Shown: piece by piece, positions 9,007-17,624 of the stretch
How the letters are laid out: each line of letters begins with the position of its first letter
How positions within the stretch are numbered: the first letter of the stretch is position 1
DNA from: Burkholderiales bacterium
Lineage (GTDB): Bacteria; Pseudomonadota; Gammaproteobacteria; Burkholderiales; Burkholderiaceae_C
DNA length: 52,126 nt
Reading direction: 5' to 3'
Assembly (NCBI GenBank): GCA_016195825.1
Contig: JACPYV010000090.1
Location: forward strand, 1 to 52,126
Notes under the pieces: model-generated
What the model was told of the DNA's origin: nothing
Database searches by the model: none
The model's input: the letters and a program-made list of their open reading frames with translations, nothing else
Program-made: the position numbers and the translations under genes

Positions 9007-9969
9007 TCAATACATGTCAGACAGATGCAGCGTCTGCGAATTCCGTGAATCGTCCACCGTCGGCACGATGCGGTGCGCATCGTTGATGTGGTCGAGCAAG
9101 CAAATGCCCTTCGTATCGGCCACCGCGCCCGCATTGTCCGAATCACCGCGGTAGGAAATCTTCGATTGCGGCTGGCCGGCCAGCATTTCTGGATTGCACA
9201 ACGACAGGTATTCCCACGATGCCAGGTGCGTACGCGCCGCCCACGGGTCGGGGTAATCGACCGCACCATCATCCACCGCGCGGCACACCACCGACATGTA
9301 CCCACTGCTGATGCCGGGCACATAGCTGTGGGGGTTGACCGGCGTGTGCGGGCAATAAAGGAAGTCGACGGGCACCATCTTGAAATAGCGGATCAGGTGC
9401 TCCAGCATCGGCACGGAGTGATACCAGAAGGTATTCGTCTCACGCTGCAGCCGGCCAGCGTGATTGAATTCCAGCGAATGCCCTTCGCGGTTGATCACGT
9501 TGGTCGACACGATCATCAGGCCGCCCTTCTTGAGCAGCGGTCGAATGCCGGCCAGCACGTGCATCGGCGAGTAGACGTGATAAAGCACGCCCGACAGATT
9601 GATGAAGTCAAACCCGCCATGCGCCTTCAGTTTGGCGCTGAGGTCATAAAGTAATCCGATCTGCTGGAAATCGAAATTGACGTCATACACCTTGCGAAGC
9701 ACGTTCATCTTCTTTTCGCAGTGCGGCAGCGCGTCGGTCGCCAGCACCTTCTTGGCGCCCTGACGCGCCATCAGCGCGGGAATCAGGCCTTCCATGCTGC
9801 CGATATCCAGGCAATCCATCCCACGCAAGTTGCAGTTGCGCAGATTCATGCGTGGCAGCATCGGGGTGTTGGGGGTATCGGCGCCCTTGGTGATGACACC
9901 AGGGGCCAGTTCGACGCTGTAGTACCACCAGTCGTTCAAGACCGAGGCGATCAGTTCAGTGTTGTCCAA
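9007..9969 (-). CDS. SAM-dependent methyltransferase (class I)
   Basis: This 320-aa protein has motif I CLDIGSMEG (about residues 54-62) followed by VLATD, and a later FDFINLSGVLYHVYSP, a Rossmann methyltransferase resembling the CmoB/DUF1698 group without being CmoB. The start is a TTG at 9969 preceded by AGGAG at six-base spacing; no ATG in frame fits better. It leads the five-gene operon. Likely target is the sugar or acyl group made by its neighbours (O- or N-methylation), by analogy with methylated glycans of flagellins and S-layers. A long C-terminal segment (residues about 225-320) is not recognised. Confidence 0.82.
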   Translation of the reverse strand: MDNTELIASVLNDWWYYSVELAPGVITKGADTPNTPMLPRMNLRNCNLRGMDCLDIGSMEGLIPALMARQGAKKVLATDALPHCEKKMNVLRKVYDVNFDFQQIGLLYDLSAKLKAHGGFDFINLSGVLYHVYSPMHVLAGIRPLLKKGGLMIVSTNVINREGHSLEFNHAGRLQRETNTFWYHSVPMLEHLIRYFKMVPVDFLYCPHTPVNPHSYVPGISSGYMSVVCRAVDDGAVDYPDPWAARTHLASWEYLSLCNPEMLAGQPQSKISYRGDSDNAGAVADTKGICLLDHINDAHRIVPTVDDSRNSQTLHLSDMY

Positions 9970-10071
9970 AGAATGCTCCTGTCCGAATTCATGGGTTCGG
10001 CCATCGGAGTAGAACCCAGCGTGTTGGTGACGACTGGCTGATAAGCCAGCGGGATCACATTCAATTTGTGC
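9970..10071 (-). promoter_or_regulatory. Spacer with two hairpins between T1SS and acyl-modification genes
   Basis: The 102-bp gap holds a perfect CTGGCT-GATA-AGCCAG hairpin (10034-10049) and a GGGTTC...GAACCC inverted repeat (9993-9998 with 10012-10017). On the - strand they lie between the tolC-like stop and the methyltransferase TTG start. There is no T-run, so they are not classical terminators; they may attenuate or stabilise the message. Confidence 0.4.
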
Positions 10072-11490
10072 TCAGCGCAGCGGCGCCGCCACGCCCCGAC
10101 CCATGCTCCAGATCAGCGCAACGATTTGCTGCGCATCGAACATCGCATTCACATGGGCCACTCGCATCGAATAGTAGTCGCCCTCGGCAGCCATGACATC
10201 GAAAAGCGAGCGCCGGCCGAGTTGCTGCCACTGCTGCAAGGTCGACGCGCGCACGCGGTCGCTGTTGCGCAGGATTTCCACGATGCGGTGGGCCCGGTCC
10301 AGCGTCGAGTTGCCGACCTCGTGCATCTCCAGCAGCCGGTAGCGCTTGGCCTCGATGGCCTCGTCGCGCTGCAGCACGGTGGCGCGGTAGCGCTGCACGG
10401 CGGCGTTGGCCTGGGCTTGCGCGCCAGGTTGCAGGATGGGGATGGTGACGGACACGCCCGCGCCGATGTCAGTGGACCGCGGCTCGCCGGGGCTACCGCC
10501 GGAGCGCAGCAGCCCGCTGGCGTTGCCGGTGAGGTTAATGGTGGGCTTCTGGCCTGCGATGACCGATTCCGCCAGGCTGCGCTGCGAGCGGGCTTGCGCT
10601 TCGGCCTGCGCCACGTCGGCGCCGAGCAGGATGTCGGTTTCCATCTGCGCCAGGTCAGGCAGCACGGACAGCGACGCCGTCATGCCGATGCTCATCGGCA
10701 GCGGCTCGCCCACCAGGCGGCGCATGCGCACCTCGGTCTGGCGCAGTGCCGACATTGCCTGCTCCAGCGACAGGTCGGCCTGCTGCAGGCTCTTCTGCGC
10801 CTGCACCAGCTCGCTGGCACGGCCGCGGTCAGCCTTGGTGATGATTTCCAGCGCATCAACCAGGCAGGCCATCTTGCGCACGTACTGCGTGTAGACCTGG
10901 CCCTGCAGCACGTAGCGGCTGCGGTCGAGCGCGAGCGTGACCACGTTCAGCGACAGCTGCTCCTCGGCGCTGCGCTGGCCCTGCGCGGCGACCTCGGCCA
11001 GCTCCTTGCGCCAGTCGGTCAACTTGGCCACGCGGCCGAAGTCCCAGATCGGCATGCCAGCGCTCAGCGTGGCGCCCAGCTGGCCGCCGCGGGCAACCGT
11101 AGCGCTGCCAATCGTCTGGCGCACGCCGGTGGCGGTGACGCTCAGCGTCGCAGTGGGCAAACTCAGGGCCCGTGTCTCGTCGAGGTCGGAGCGCGCTGCG
11201 TCGGCCAGCAGGCGCACGGCGCCCAGCGCCTTGCTGCGTGACAACGTTGTGTCGATCAGCGTCTGCAAGGCCGCGCGCGGGTCGCCGTTGTTGGTCTCCA
11301 GGGCCGTCATGTCGCGGCCCATGCGCGACAGGCCGGCATCGTCCTCGTTGCAACGCCCCTGGGAGGGCGGCGCCTCGGCGACGGGCACGGGCGGTGGCGG
11401 CGCCTTTTTGGGCGGGCGCGACTGCGCCAGGGCCAGAGGCCAGAGCACGGCAAGGCCAATGAGCAAGAGGGGACGGATCGGGTACAGCAT
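10072..11490 (-). CDS. TolC-family outer membrane efflux protein of the type I system
   Basis: A 472-aa protein. The start at 11490 gives a signal peptide (MLYPIRPLLLIGLAVLWPLALAQ) followed by a proline-rich linker (PPKKAPPPPVPVAEAPP). The rest shows the TolC pattern of two similar halves rich in Ala/Gln/Leu coiled-coil: GQLGATLSAGMPIWDFGR in the first half and SVTIPILQPGAQAQANAA in the second, both typical TolC beta-strand/helix junctions. It forms the outer membrane exit duct for the ABC-HlyD pair encoded just upstream in the same direction. Its small N-terminal insert (SQGRCNEDDAG) contains a lone Cys. Confidence 0.9.
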   Translation of the reverse strand: MLYPIRPLLLIGLAVLWPLALAQSRPPKKAPPPPVPVAEAPPSQGRCNEDDAGLSRMGRDMTALETNNGDPRAALQTLIDTTLSRSKALGAVRLLADAARSDLDETRALSLPTATLSVTATGVRQTIGSATVARGGQLGATLSAGMPIWDFGRVAKLTDWRKELAEVAAQGQRSAEEQLSLNVVTLALDRSRYVLQGQVYTQYVRKMACLVDALEIITKADRGRASELVQAQKSLQQADLSLEQAMSALRQTEVRMRRLVGEPLPMSIGMTASLSVLPDLAQMETDILLGADVAQAEAQARSQRSLAESVIAGQKPTINLTGNASGLLRSGGSPGEPRSTDIGAGVSVTIPILQPGAQAQANAAVQRYRATVLQRDEAIEAKRYRLLEMHEVGNSTLDRAHRIVEILRNSDRVRASTLQQWQQLGRRSLFDVMAAEGDYYSMRVAHVNAMFDAQQIVALIWSMGRGVAAPLR

Positions 11491-11559
11491 GGCCCTGTCA
11501 CTAGACCATCCGCCCCCCTGGGGCAAAGCCCGGAAAAGCGGGGCGACGCCCGCCTTTGT

Positions 11560-12759
11560 TCAACGCTCGCGCAGGGCTTCCTGCGACTTCATCATCGGCC
11601 GCAGCAAGTAGCTCAGCACCGAGCGTTCGCCGGTCTTGATCTCCACCGAGGCCGTCATGCCTGGGATCACGGGCAGCGTCTCGCCCTTGTATTTCAGGTT
11701 GTTGTGTTCGGCAGTGACGATGACGCGGTAGTGCCCCTCGCCCGTCTTGTCGCCTTCGACGACGGCGTCGGGCCCCATGTAAGTCACCTTGCCCTCGATG
11801 CCGCCGTAGGTGTTGAAGTCATAGCCGGCCAGCTTGACCTCGGCCGTCTGCCCCAGCCGCACAAAGCCGATATCGCGCGGCTTGATCCTCGCTTCCACCA
11901 GCACCTTGGGGCCGATGGGCGCGATCTCCATCATCGGCGTGCCGCTGCCGATGACGCCGCCGATGGTGTTCGCCTTCACCGACTTGACGACACCATGCAC
12001 CGGCGACTTCAGCACCGTACGCGTCAGCGCATCCTGGCGGACGACGAGTTGCTCATTGAGCTGCGCCATCTCGCTTTGCACGCGCACCAGATCCTGGCTG
12101 GCCTCCTGGCGGTAGCGGCTCAGCCGTTCGCTGCGCTGCTGCTGGATCTCGTTGACCTGGCGGTTCAGGCGCATGACCTCCACATCGCTCATCAGCCCGC
12201 TTTTGGACATATCCTGCGCGAGCTTGAGCTCCTTGGAGATCAGCCCCAGGCTGCGGTTGATGGCGCCCACCGCCTCGTCCAGCAAGCGCTTACGTGCCTC
12301 GAAGGATTCGGCCTCGGCCTGCGCATACCGGCTGCGGGCATCGACATCCACCGGCCACTGGATGGCGGCGCGGCCATTGGCCTCGGCCACCAGCCGCGCC
12401 GCCGCGGCTTTCAGCGCCAGCAGCTTGGCCTGGCCCTCGTTCTGCTGGGCTTCCACGCGGGTCGGGTCGAGTGTGGCGAGTTCCTGCCCGGCCTGCACTT
12501 CCTCGCCCTCACGCACCTTCAGCTCGCGCAGGATGCCAGCATCCAGGCTCGCGATGATCTGCTCACGCCCGTCGGGCACGATGCGGCCGTCGCTTCGCGT
12601 GATCTCGTCCACGCGCGCCAGCGCCGACCAGGTGATCGCCGCCACGACCACGGCGCACAGCAGGTACAGCGCCCATGTGGCCCGCGGCAGCGGCTCGTCG
12701 ATGTGCGCCGCGTGGATGGCGCTGACGAACAGCCCCTCCTCTTTGCTCAGGCTGTTCAT
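11560..12759 (-). CDS. HlyD-family periplasmic adaptor of type I secretion
   Basis: This 399-aa protein has one membrane helix near the N-terminus (ALYLLCAVVVAAITWSALA, residues about 30-48). The biotinyl-lipoyl half motifs follow (IIASLDAGILRELKVREGEEV), then a long coiled coil (residues about 110-270), and a C-terminal beta-barrel (VLKSPVHGVVKSVKANTIGGV, LPVIPGMTASVEIKTGERS), the signature of HlyD/LapC membrane fusion proteins. The ATG at 12759 overlaps the ABC transporter stop (ATGA), so the two are translationally coupled; earlier in-frame codons upstream lie inside the ABC gene and are out of frame with it. Confidence 0.93.
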   Translation of the reverse strand: MNSLSKEEGLFVSAIHAAHIDEPLPRATWALYLLCAVVVAAITWSALARVDEITRSDGRIVPDGREQIIASLDAGILRELKVREGEEVQAGQELATLDPTRVEAQQNEGQAKLLALKAAAARLVAEANGRAAIQWPVDVDARSRYAQAEAESFEARKRLLDEAVGAINRSLGLISKELKLAQDMSKSGLMSDVEVMRLNRQVNEIQQQRSERLSRYRQEASQDLVRVQSEMAQLNEQLVVRQDALTRTVLKSPVHGVVKSVKANTIGGVIGSGTPMMEIAPIGPKVLVEARIKPRDIGFVRLGQTAEVKLAGYDFNTYGGIEGKVTYMGPDAVVEGDKTGEGHYRVIVTAEHNNLKYKGETLPVIPGMTASVEIKTGERSVLSYLLRPMMKSQEALRER

Positions 12760-15119
12760 ACCGAGGCTGAGCGCTGCACCGGCTGGGCGGCGGGATGCAG
12801 GTGAACGCCCTCGCCCCCGGGGGCGGCTGGGCGCACGCCGGACAGCGCCGCCAGCACCTGATCGCGCGGGCCATCCATGACGACGCGGCCGCCGTCGACC
12901 ACGGCGATGCGCTGCACCAGCTCCAGCACCGCTGGCCGGTGCGTCACGACGACCAGCGTGGCCGTGCCCGCCGCGTCGCGCAGCTGGCGCAGGAAGGCCA
13001 TCTCGCTTTGCGCGTCCATCGAGCTGGTGGGCTCGTCCATCAACAGGATCTGTGGCTTGGTGACCAGCGCGCGGGCCAGCGCCACCAACTGGCGTTGGCC
13101 GCCGGACAGCAGTTGGCCCATCTCGCCGACCGGCAGGTCCCAACCCATCGGATGGCCGCTGACGACCCGGTCCAGACCGGTGAGCTTGGCCACTTCGACC
13201 AAGCGACTGGCATCGAGGTGGGCGCGGCCCATCAGCACGTTGTCGCGCAGCGTGCCGAGGAACAGGCGCGGCTCCTGGCTGACGAAGCCGACGCGGGCGC
13301 GGAACTCGGCCGGGTCGATCTGGCGTAGGTCGATGCCGTCGACCTCGATCATGCCCTCGGTCGGCTGGTACAGGCCACCCAGCAGGCGCAGGATGGTGGA
13401 CTTGCCGCTGCCGATGCGGCCCAGGATGGCAATGCGCTCGCCGGCTTCCAGCCGCAGCGTCACGTTGCGCAGCACCTTGGGCGAGGCGGCGTCGCCTGTC
13501 GTCTGTCCGTGCGCGGTGGCGCCGGCCGGGTAGGCGAAGCCCACGTCGTGCAGGCCCACTTTGCCGGTGACGGTGGACAGCGGCACGTAGTTGCGCGAGC
13601 TGTCGCGCTCCACCGGCGCATTCATCATCTGGTTCAGCGACAGCATGGCCGCGCGCGCGCCCTGGTAACGGGTGGCCAGGCTGACGAGGCTGCCCAGCGG
13701 CGCGATGGCGCGGCTGGCGAACATCACCGAGCCGATGAGCGCACCGGAGGTGATCTCGCCATCGCGGATCAGATAGACGCCCCAGACCAGGATGATCAGG
13801 TTGACGGCCTGCTGCAGCGTGCTGGACAGGTTCATGCTCCAGCTGGACAGCGCGCGCGACGTCAGCGCGGAGTCGGCCACCACGGCAGTCGTGTGCTCGT
13901 AGCGGCGCAGGAACCGGCCTTCGGCACCGGAGGTCTTCAGGTCTTCCAGGCCTTCAAGCGACTCGATCAGCGTGCCGTGAAGGTCGGCCGCCTGCTGCAT
14001 GTTGGTCCGCATCGCGCGGCGCAACGCGCCTTGGATCGCCCACGACAAGCCCATGATCAGCGGCACCGCCAGCACCAGCACCCAGCCCAGCGGGCCGCCG
14101 ATGGCGAAGGTCATGCCGATAAAGATGACCAGGAACGGCAGGTCCGACAACGCAGACAGCGTGGCACCGGTGAAGAACTCGCGCACCATCTCCACCTGGG
14201 CCAGGTAGTGGGCATAGGAGCCGGCAGACGCGGGCTTGTGCTCAATGCGCACGCCCAGCGTCTGGCGGTAGAGCTTGGCGCCGATGATGAGGTCGGCCTT
14301 GCGGCCGGCCAGGTCGATGAGGTGCGAGCGCAGCTGGCGGGCGAACAGATCGAACGCCAGCGCCACGCCGGCGCCCACGGCCAGGGTCCACAGCGTGACC
14401 ATCGCCTGGTGCGGGATGACTTTGTCGTAGATGACCGACGTGACCAGGCCGGACACCAGCATCAGCACGTTGGACAGCAGCGCCGCCAGCATGGACGCGC
14501 GGTAGTAGGGCGTGAAGCGCTTGAGCGTGCCCCACAGCCAGTGCGACGACAGGCCCTGGTCGCCCATCTTCAACAGCGGCGACTCGGCACGCGGACCCTG
14601 GGCCGATTCCAGCGGCGACACTGCCAGCATGAACCCGCTGTACTCGGGCTCCAGCTCGGCCGTCGTGGCCGGCACGGCGGCCGCCTCGGGCCCGGGGAAG
14701 ACGACCTCGTAGCGGCAGGCACCCGCGGCCACTGTCGAGGGGTCGTCCAGGCGGCGCACCAGCACGCAGGCGTCGCCGCCGCCCAGCAGCAGCACGGCCG
14801 GCAGCAGCAGGCCGTTGATGTCGTCGATGGACTTGCGCAACAGGCCGGCGTTGTAGCCCGCCTCGCGCATGACTCGGATGGCGCTGTCGGGCGTCAGCAG
14901 CCCGTCCACCGGGGCACCGGCACGCAGCGACTCCGGCGAGCGCGGCTTGCCGTGGTGGCGGGTCAGCCACGCCAGTGCCTGTAGCAGTGGATCGCCCGCG
15001 GGCTGGTTGGCCAAGCTCTCCAGCGGGTCCGGTGGCACCGGCGGCTCGCCATTGGCGGCCAGGCGCAACCCCGGCGCCTGCGGCTGGCCGTCGAAGAAAG
15101 GGTCGTGCTGGCGGGACAT
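12756..15119 (-). CDS. Type I secretion ABC transporter (LapB/HlyB-like, C39-like N-domain)
   Basis: A 787-aa fused permease-ATPase. Residues about 40-150 resemble a C39 peptidase-like domain (LLPAVLLLGGGDACVLV), but the nucleophile Cys of bacteriocin exporters is not seen, so it probably only docks the substrate. Membrane helices span about 205-480. The nucleotide domain shows Walker A GRIGSGKST (567-575), LLSGGQRQ, ILLMDEPTSS (Walker B) and VVVTHRP. It powers export of unfolded substrate through HlyD and TolC. An N-terminal extension of about 40 Pro-rich residues is unusual. The obvious substrate is the octad-repeat protein at the left edge. It lies 20 bp after the GT41 gene. Confidence 0.93.
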   Translation of the reverse strand: MSRQHDPFFDGQPQAPGLRLAANGEPPVPPDPLESLANQPAGDPLLQALAWLTRHHGKPRSPESLRAGAPVDGLLTPDSAIRVMREAGYNAGLLRKSIDDINGLLLPAVLLLGGGDACVLVRRLDDPSTVAAGACRYEVVFPGPEAAAVPATTAELEPEYSGFMLAVSPLESAQGPRAESPLLKMGDQGLSSHWLWGTLKRFTPYYRASMLAALLSNVLMLVSGLVTSVIYDKVIPHQAMVTLWTLAVGAGVALAFDLFARQLRSHLIDLAGRKADLIIGAKLYRQTLGVRIEHKPASAGSYAHYLAQVEMVREFFTGATLSALSDLPFLVIFIGMTFAIGGPLGWVLVLAVPLIMGLSWAIQGALRRAMRTNMQQAADLHGTLIESLEGLEDLKTSGAEGRFLRRYEHTTAVVADSALTSRALSSWSMNLSSTLQQAVNLIILVWGVYLIRDGEITSGALIGSVMFASRAIAPLGSLVSLATRYQGARAAMLSLNQMMNAPVERDSSRNYVPLSTVTGKVGLHDVGFAYPAGATAHGQTTGDAASPKVLRNVTLRLEAGERIAILGRIGSGKSTILRLLGGLYQPTEGMIEVDGIDLRQIDPAEFRARVGFVSQEPRLFLGTLRDNVLMGRAHLDASRLVEVAKLTGLDRVVSGHPMGWDLPVGEMGQLLSGGQRQLVALARALVTKPQILLMDEPTSSMDAQSEMAFLRQLRDAAGTATLVVVTHRPAVLELVQRIAVVDGGRVVMDGPRDQVLAALSGVRPAAPGGEGVHLHPAAQPVQRSASV

Positions 15120-15139
15120 CAGGCGGTGGGTCGGTTCGT

Positions 15140-16996
15140 TCAGGCCCTGGCGCGGGCCTCAAGGGCCAGGCGCTCGAACTCATGCTCTATATCGCGCACC
15201 ACAGTCGGGATGTCAAACAGCGGCGAGCTGCGGCCGTACTCGGCCAGGTAGCGCTTGTAGGACGCTGCGCGCGCCGGCTGGTTGCCGATCTGCACGGCGC
15301 GCTGCTCGTACTCCTCGATCGTCGTCGTGATGAGGTCGGGCAGGCCCACGGCCGTCAGCAGGCTGCCGGCCATGCGCGAGATGTAGGTGCGGCCGGATCG
15401 GGTCAGGATGGGGGTGCCCATCCACAGGCAGTCGCTGGCTGTGGTGCCGGCGTTGTACGGGAAAGTATCCAGAAACAGGTCGGCCAGCGTGAAACGGGCC
15501 AGGTAGTCTGCCGGCGCAGCCCGCGGCGCGAAGACCAGGCGCTCTGCGTCCACGCCCTCCTCCGCCGCGACGCGGGTCAGGTTGGCTTGGGCGAACGGGT
15601 TGTCCGCCAGCAGCCACAGCACGCTGCCTTTCACCTGCCGCAGCACGCGCATCCAGCAGCGCCAGACAGGTTCGCTCATCTTGTGGTTGTTGTTGAACGC
15701 GCAGAAGACGAAACCGTCCTCCGGCAGCCCGGCCTGCGTGCGCGTGGGCGCCGGGTTGGCGACGCGCCGGCGGTCACTGACCTGGTAGCAATGCGGCAGG
15801 TAGATCGGCCGTTCGGTGTAATACGGCAACGACTCGGGCGGCATGACGAAACGGTCTGCCAAGATCCAGTCCACGCCCGGGATGGCCGAAGTCGCCGGCA
15901 GGCCGAGGTAGCCGACCTGCACGGGCGCACCGCGCCAGGTCAGGATGCCGGCGCGCGCACCGCTGGTCAGCCCCTGCAGGTCGACCAGCACGTCGATGCC
16001 GGCGTCGGCAATCATCTGGGCGGCCTGGCGGTCGGTCACGGCATGCAGCGGGTGGTAATGATCCATCGCCGCCGTGATGCGCGCGCGCAGCGGCGTGCCG
16101 TCCTCGCGGCTCCAGCTGAAGGCGTGGAGCTCGAACTTTTCCTTGTCATGCAGCTCGTACAGCTCGGCCGTCAGCAGACCGACGGCGTGCATGTGCAGGT
16201 CACCGGACAGATAGCCGATCCTGATCTTGCCCTCGCGCTTGTGGCCCTTGTGCAGCGGCGGCTCGGTGACCTTGGCCACCTTCTCCAACACGAAGCGCTG
16301 CGCGGTGAGCAACTGCAGCGCGGGGTCGTCGCTTTCGTCTAGCATGCCAAGCAGCGACGTGCTCATCAGCAGGTGGTTGTGGGTGACGTCGCCAAAGGTC
16401 TCGTAGACCGGCCAGGCGCATTGCTTCTGCCGGATGTGCACGTAATGCTGGGCGACACCGCTCTGGCGCGGGTCCAGCGTCAATGAGCGGCGCATCAGCG
16501 CCTCGGACTCGTCGTAGCGCTTGAGCTGCTCCAGCAGCCGCGCAGCGTTGTTGAAGGCATGCAGGCGCAGGGACAGCGGCTCGGCGCCCAGGCTTTCGGG
16601 GTTTTCGTTGTCGTAGACGGTGCGCCACTCGGCCAGCGCCTCCTCCTCGCGGCCCAGGTGTTCCAGCTGGTGGCCCAGGTTGAGGCGCGCCTGTGCGAAG
16701 TTTGGCGCCAGCGTCAACGCCATGCGGTAGACGTTTTCGGCATCCGCGTGGCGGCGCTGCTCGCCGAGCAGCGCGCCCCAGTTAAAGCAGGCGACGTAGC
16801 GCACCGGCGAGTCGGTGGCTGCGATCCAGGTCTGGTACAGCAGGCTGGCCGCATCCGCGGCGCCCGCCTGTTGTAGGCGGGCGGTGGACTCCATGACCTG
16901 GGGCAGCGACCACTGGCCGCTGCGAGCCGATGCCAGCCACTGCTCGACGAGAGCAAGACCTTGGGGCTGGGCGGCGGGAAGCGTCGACATGTCCAT
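15140..16996 (-). CDS. TPR-GT41 (SPINDLY/OGT-like) protein O-glycosyltransferase
   Basis: A 618-aa cytosolic protein. Residues about 60-190 form TPR-like repeats (RYVACFNWGALLGEQRR, then NFAQARLNLGHQLEHLG), used by OGT relatives to bind substrate proteins. Residues about 255-610 are the GT41 catalytic region: YLSGDLHMHAVG (His271 at the conserved active-site position), PVQVGYLGLPATSA, FNNNHK (434-439, Lys at the nucleotide site) and FLDTFPYNAGTTASD (donor phosphate loop). It should O-glycosylate Ser/Thr of a protein before export; the neighbouring T1SS suggests the repeat protein. Donor (UDP-GlcNAc, GDP-fucose or the local sugar) is not readable. No Shine-Dalgarno sequence is seen, and the start sits next to a hairpin; ATG at 16990 is an alternative. 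Confidence 0.9.
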   Translation of the reverse strand: MDMSTLPAAQPQGLALVEQWLASARSGQWSLPQVMESTARLQQAGAADAASLLYQTWIAATDSPVRYVACFNWGALLGEQRRHADAENVYRMALTLAPNFAQARLNLGHQLEHLGREEEALAEWRTVYDNENPESLGAEPLSLRLHAFNNAARLLEQLKRYDESEALMRRSLTLDPRQSGVAQHYVHIRQKQCAWPVYETFGDVTHNHLLMSTSLLGMLDESDDPALQLLTAQRFVLEKVAKVTEPPLHKGHKREGKIRIGYLSGDLHMHAVGLLTAELYELHDKEKFELHAFSWSREDGTPLRARITAAMDHYHPLHAVTDRQAAQMIADAGIDVLVDLQGLTSGARAGILTWRGAPVQVGYLGLPATSAIPGVDWILADRFVMPPESLPYYTERPIYLPHCYQVSDRRRVANPAPTRTQAGLPEDGFVFCAFNNNHKMSEPVWRCWMRVLRQVKGSVLWLLADNPFAQANLTRVAAEEGVDAERLVFAPRAAPADYLARFTLADLFLDTFPYNAGTTASDCLWMGTPILTRSGRTYISRMAGSLLTAVGLPDLITTTIEEYEQRAVQIGNQPARAASYKRYLAEYGRSSPLFDIPTVVRDIEHEFERLALEARARA

Positions 16997-17003
16997 GCGG
17001 CGG

Positions 17004-17040
17004 GCGGCTAAAGCGGATCGTCCGCCGATTTTCTAGCCGC
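17004..17040 (-). promoter_or_regulatory. Nested hairpin in the leader of the GT41 gene
   Basis: An outer inverted repeat GCGGCTA (17004-17010) / TAGCCGC (17034-17040) encloses an inner GCGGA (17013-17017) / TCCGC (17021-17025). It ends 8 nt before the first ATG of the glycosyltransferase, where a ribosome binding site would be expected and none is visible. It may control translation of the first gene of the secretion operon. Confidence 0.45.
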
Positions 17041-17114
17041 ATCGACCCGGGGGGCGCAGGGAATAGACCGCGGTTTGCGCAGCATTTCCCACCCCCGCCG
17101 AGTCAAACTGGGGG

Positions 17115-17624
17115 TCAACCCCCCAGGAAGTCGTTCTTGCCCAGCGGAACACCGGCGTGGCGCAGCAGCGCGTAGGTGGTGGTCGCGTGGAAATAGAAGT
17201 TGGGCATCGCGAAATGCCGCAGGTAGTTCAGGCCGTCGAACTTCAACGGGTCGCCGCTGCGGCGCGGGATGACGATCTCGCGGTCCTCGCTGCCCTCGAA
17301 GGCCGCCGCCGGCACGGACAGCACGTAGTCGCGGGTCTTGCGGATGCGTTCGACCAGCTCGTCCAGCGTCGCCTCGTTGTCGTCGAACTTGGGGGCGTCC
17401 TGGCTGGCCAAGCGGGCAACGCAGCCCTTGGCCGCGTCGCTGGCGATCTGGATCTGCTTCGTGAAGGGCAGCATGTCGGGCGCCAGGCGCAACGTCAGGT
17501 AAACGTCGGTCGAGAACTTCTTGGCCTCGGCATGGGCCTTGGCGGCCTCCAGCCAGTTCAGCATGTTGCCGAACATCTTGGCGAACGCCGGCGCACTGGC
17601 GGCGTGCATGGAAATCTGGGTCAT
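17115..17624 (-). CDS. DUF1993 family protein
   Basis: A 169-aa protein with the DUF1993 pattern: N-terminal ISMHAASAPAFAKMFGNMLNWL, central RLAPDMLPFTKQIQIASD, and C-terminal FAMPNFYFHATTTYALLRHAGVPLGKNDFLG. The family is distantly DinB-like (four-helix bundle) with no established activity. The ATG at 17624 has AGGAGA at proper spacing. It is unlikely to belong to the secretion operon: it lies 118 bp upstream of the GT41 gene in the same direction, with a structured leader between them. Confidence 0.9.
   Translation of the reverse strand: MTQISMHAASAPAFAKMFGNMLNWLEAAKAHAEAKKFSTDVYLTLRLAPDMLPFTKQIQIASDAAKGCVARLASQDAPKFDDNEATLDELVERIRKTRDYVLSVPAAAFEGSEDREIVIPRRSGDPLKFDGLNYLRHFAMPNFYFHATTTYALLRHAGVPLGKNDFLGG

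Noticed and set aside
13509..14984. Long + strand frames opposite the ABC transporter and, likewise, opposite cyoB (36581-38074) and purL
   Set aside because: High-GC shadow frames full of Arg/His/Gln repeats without known motifs; the - strand genes show all family motifs.
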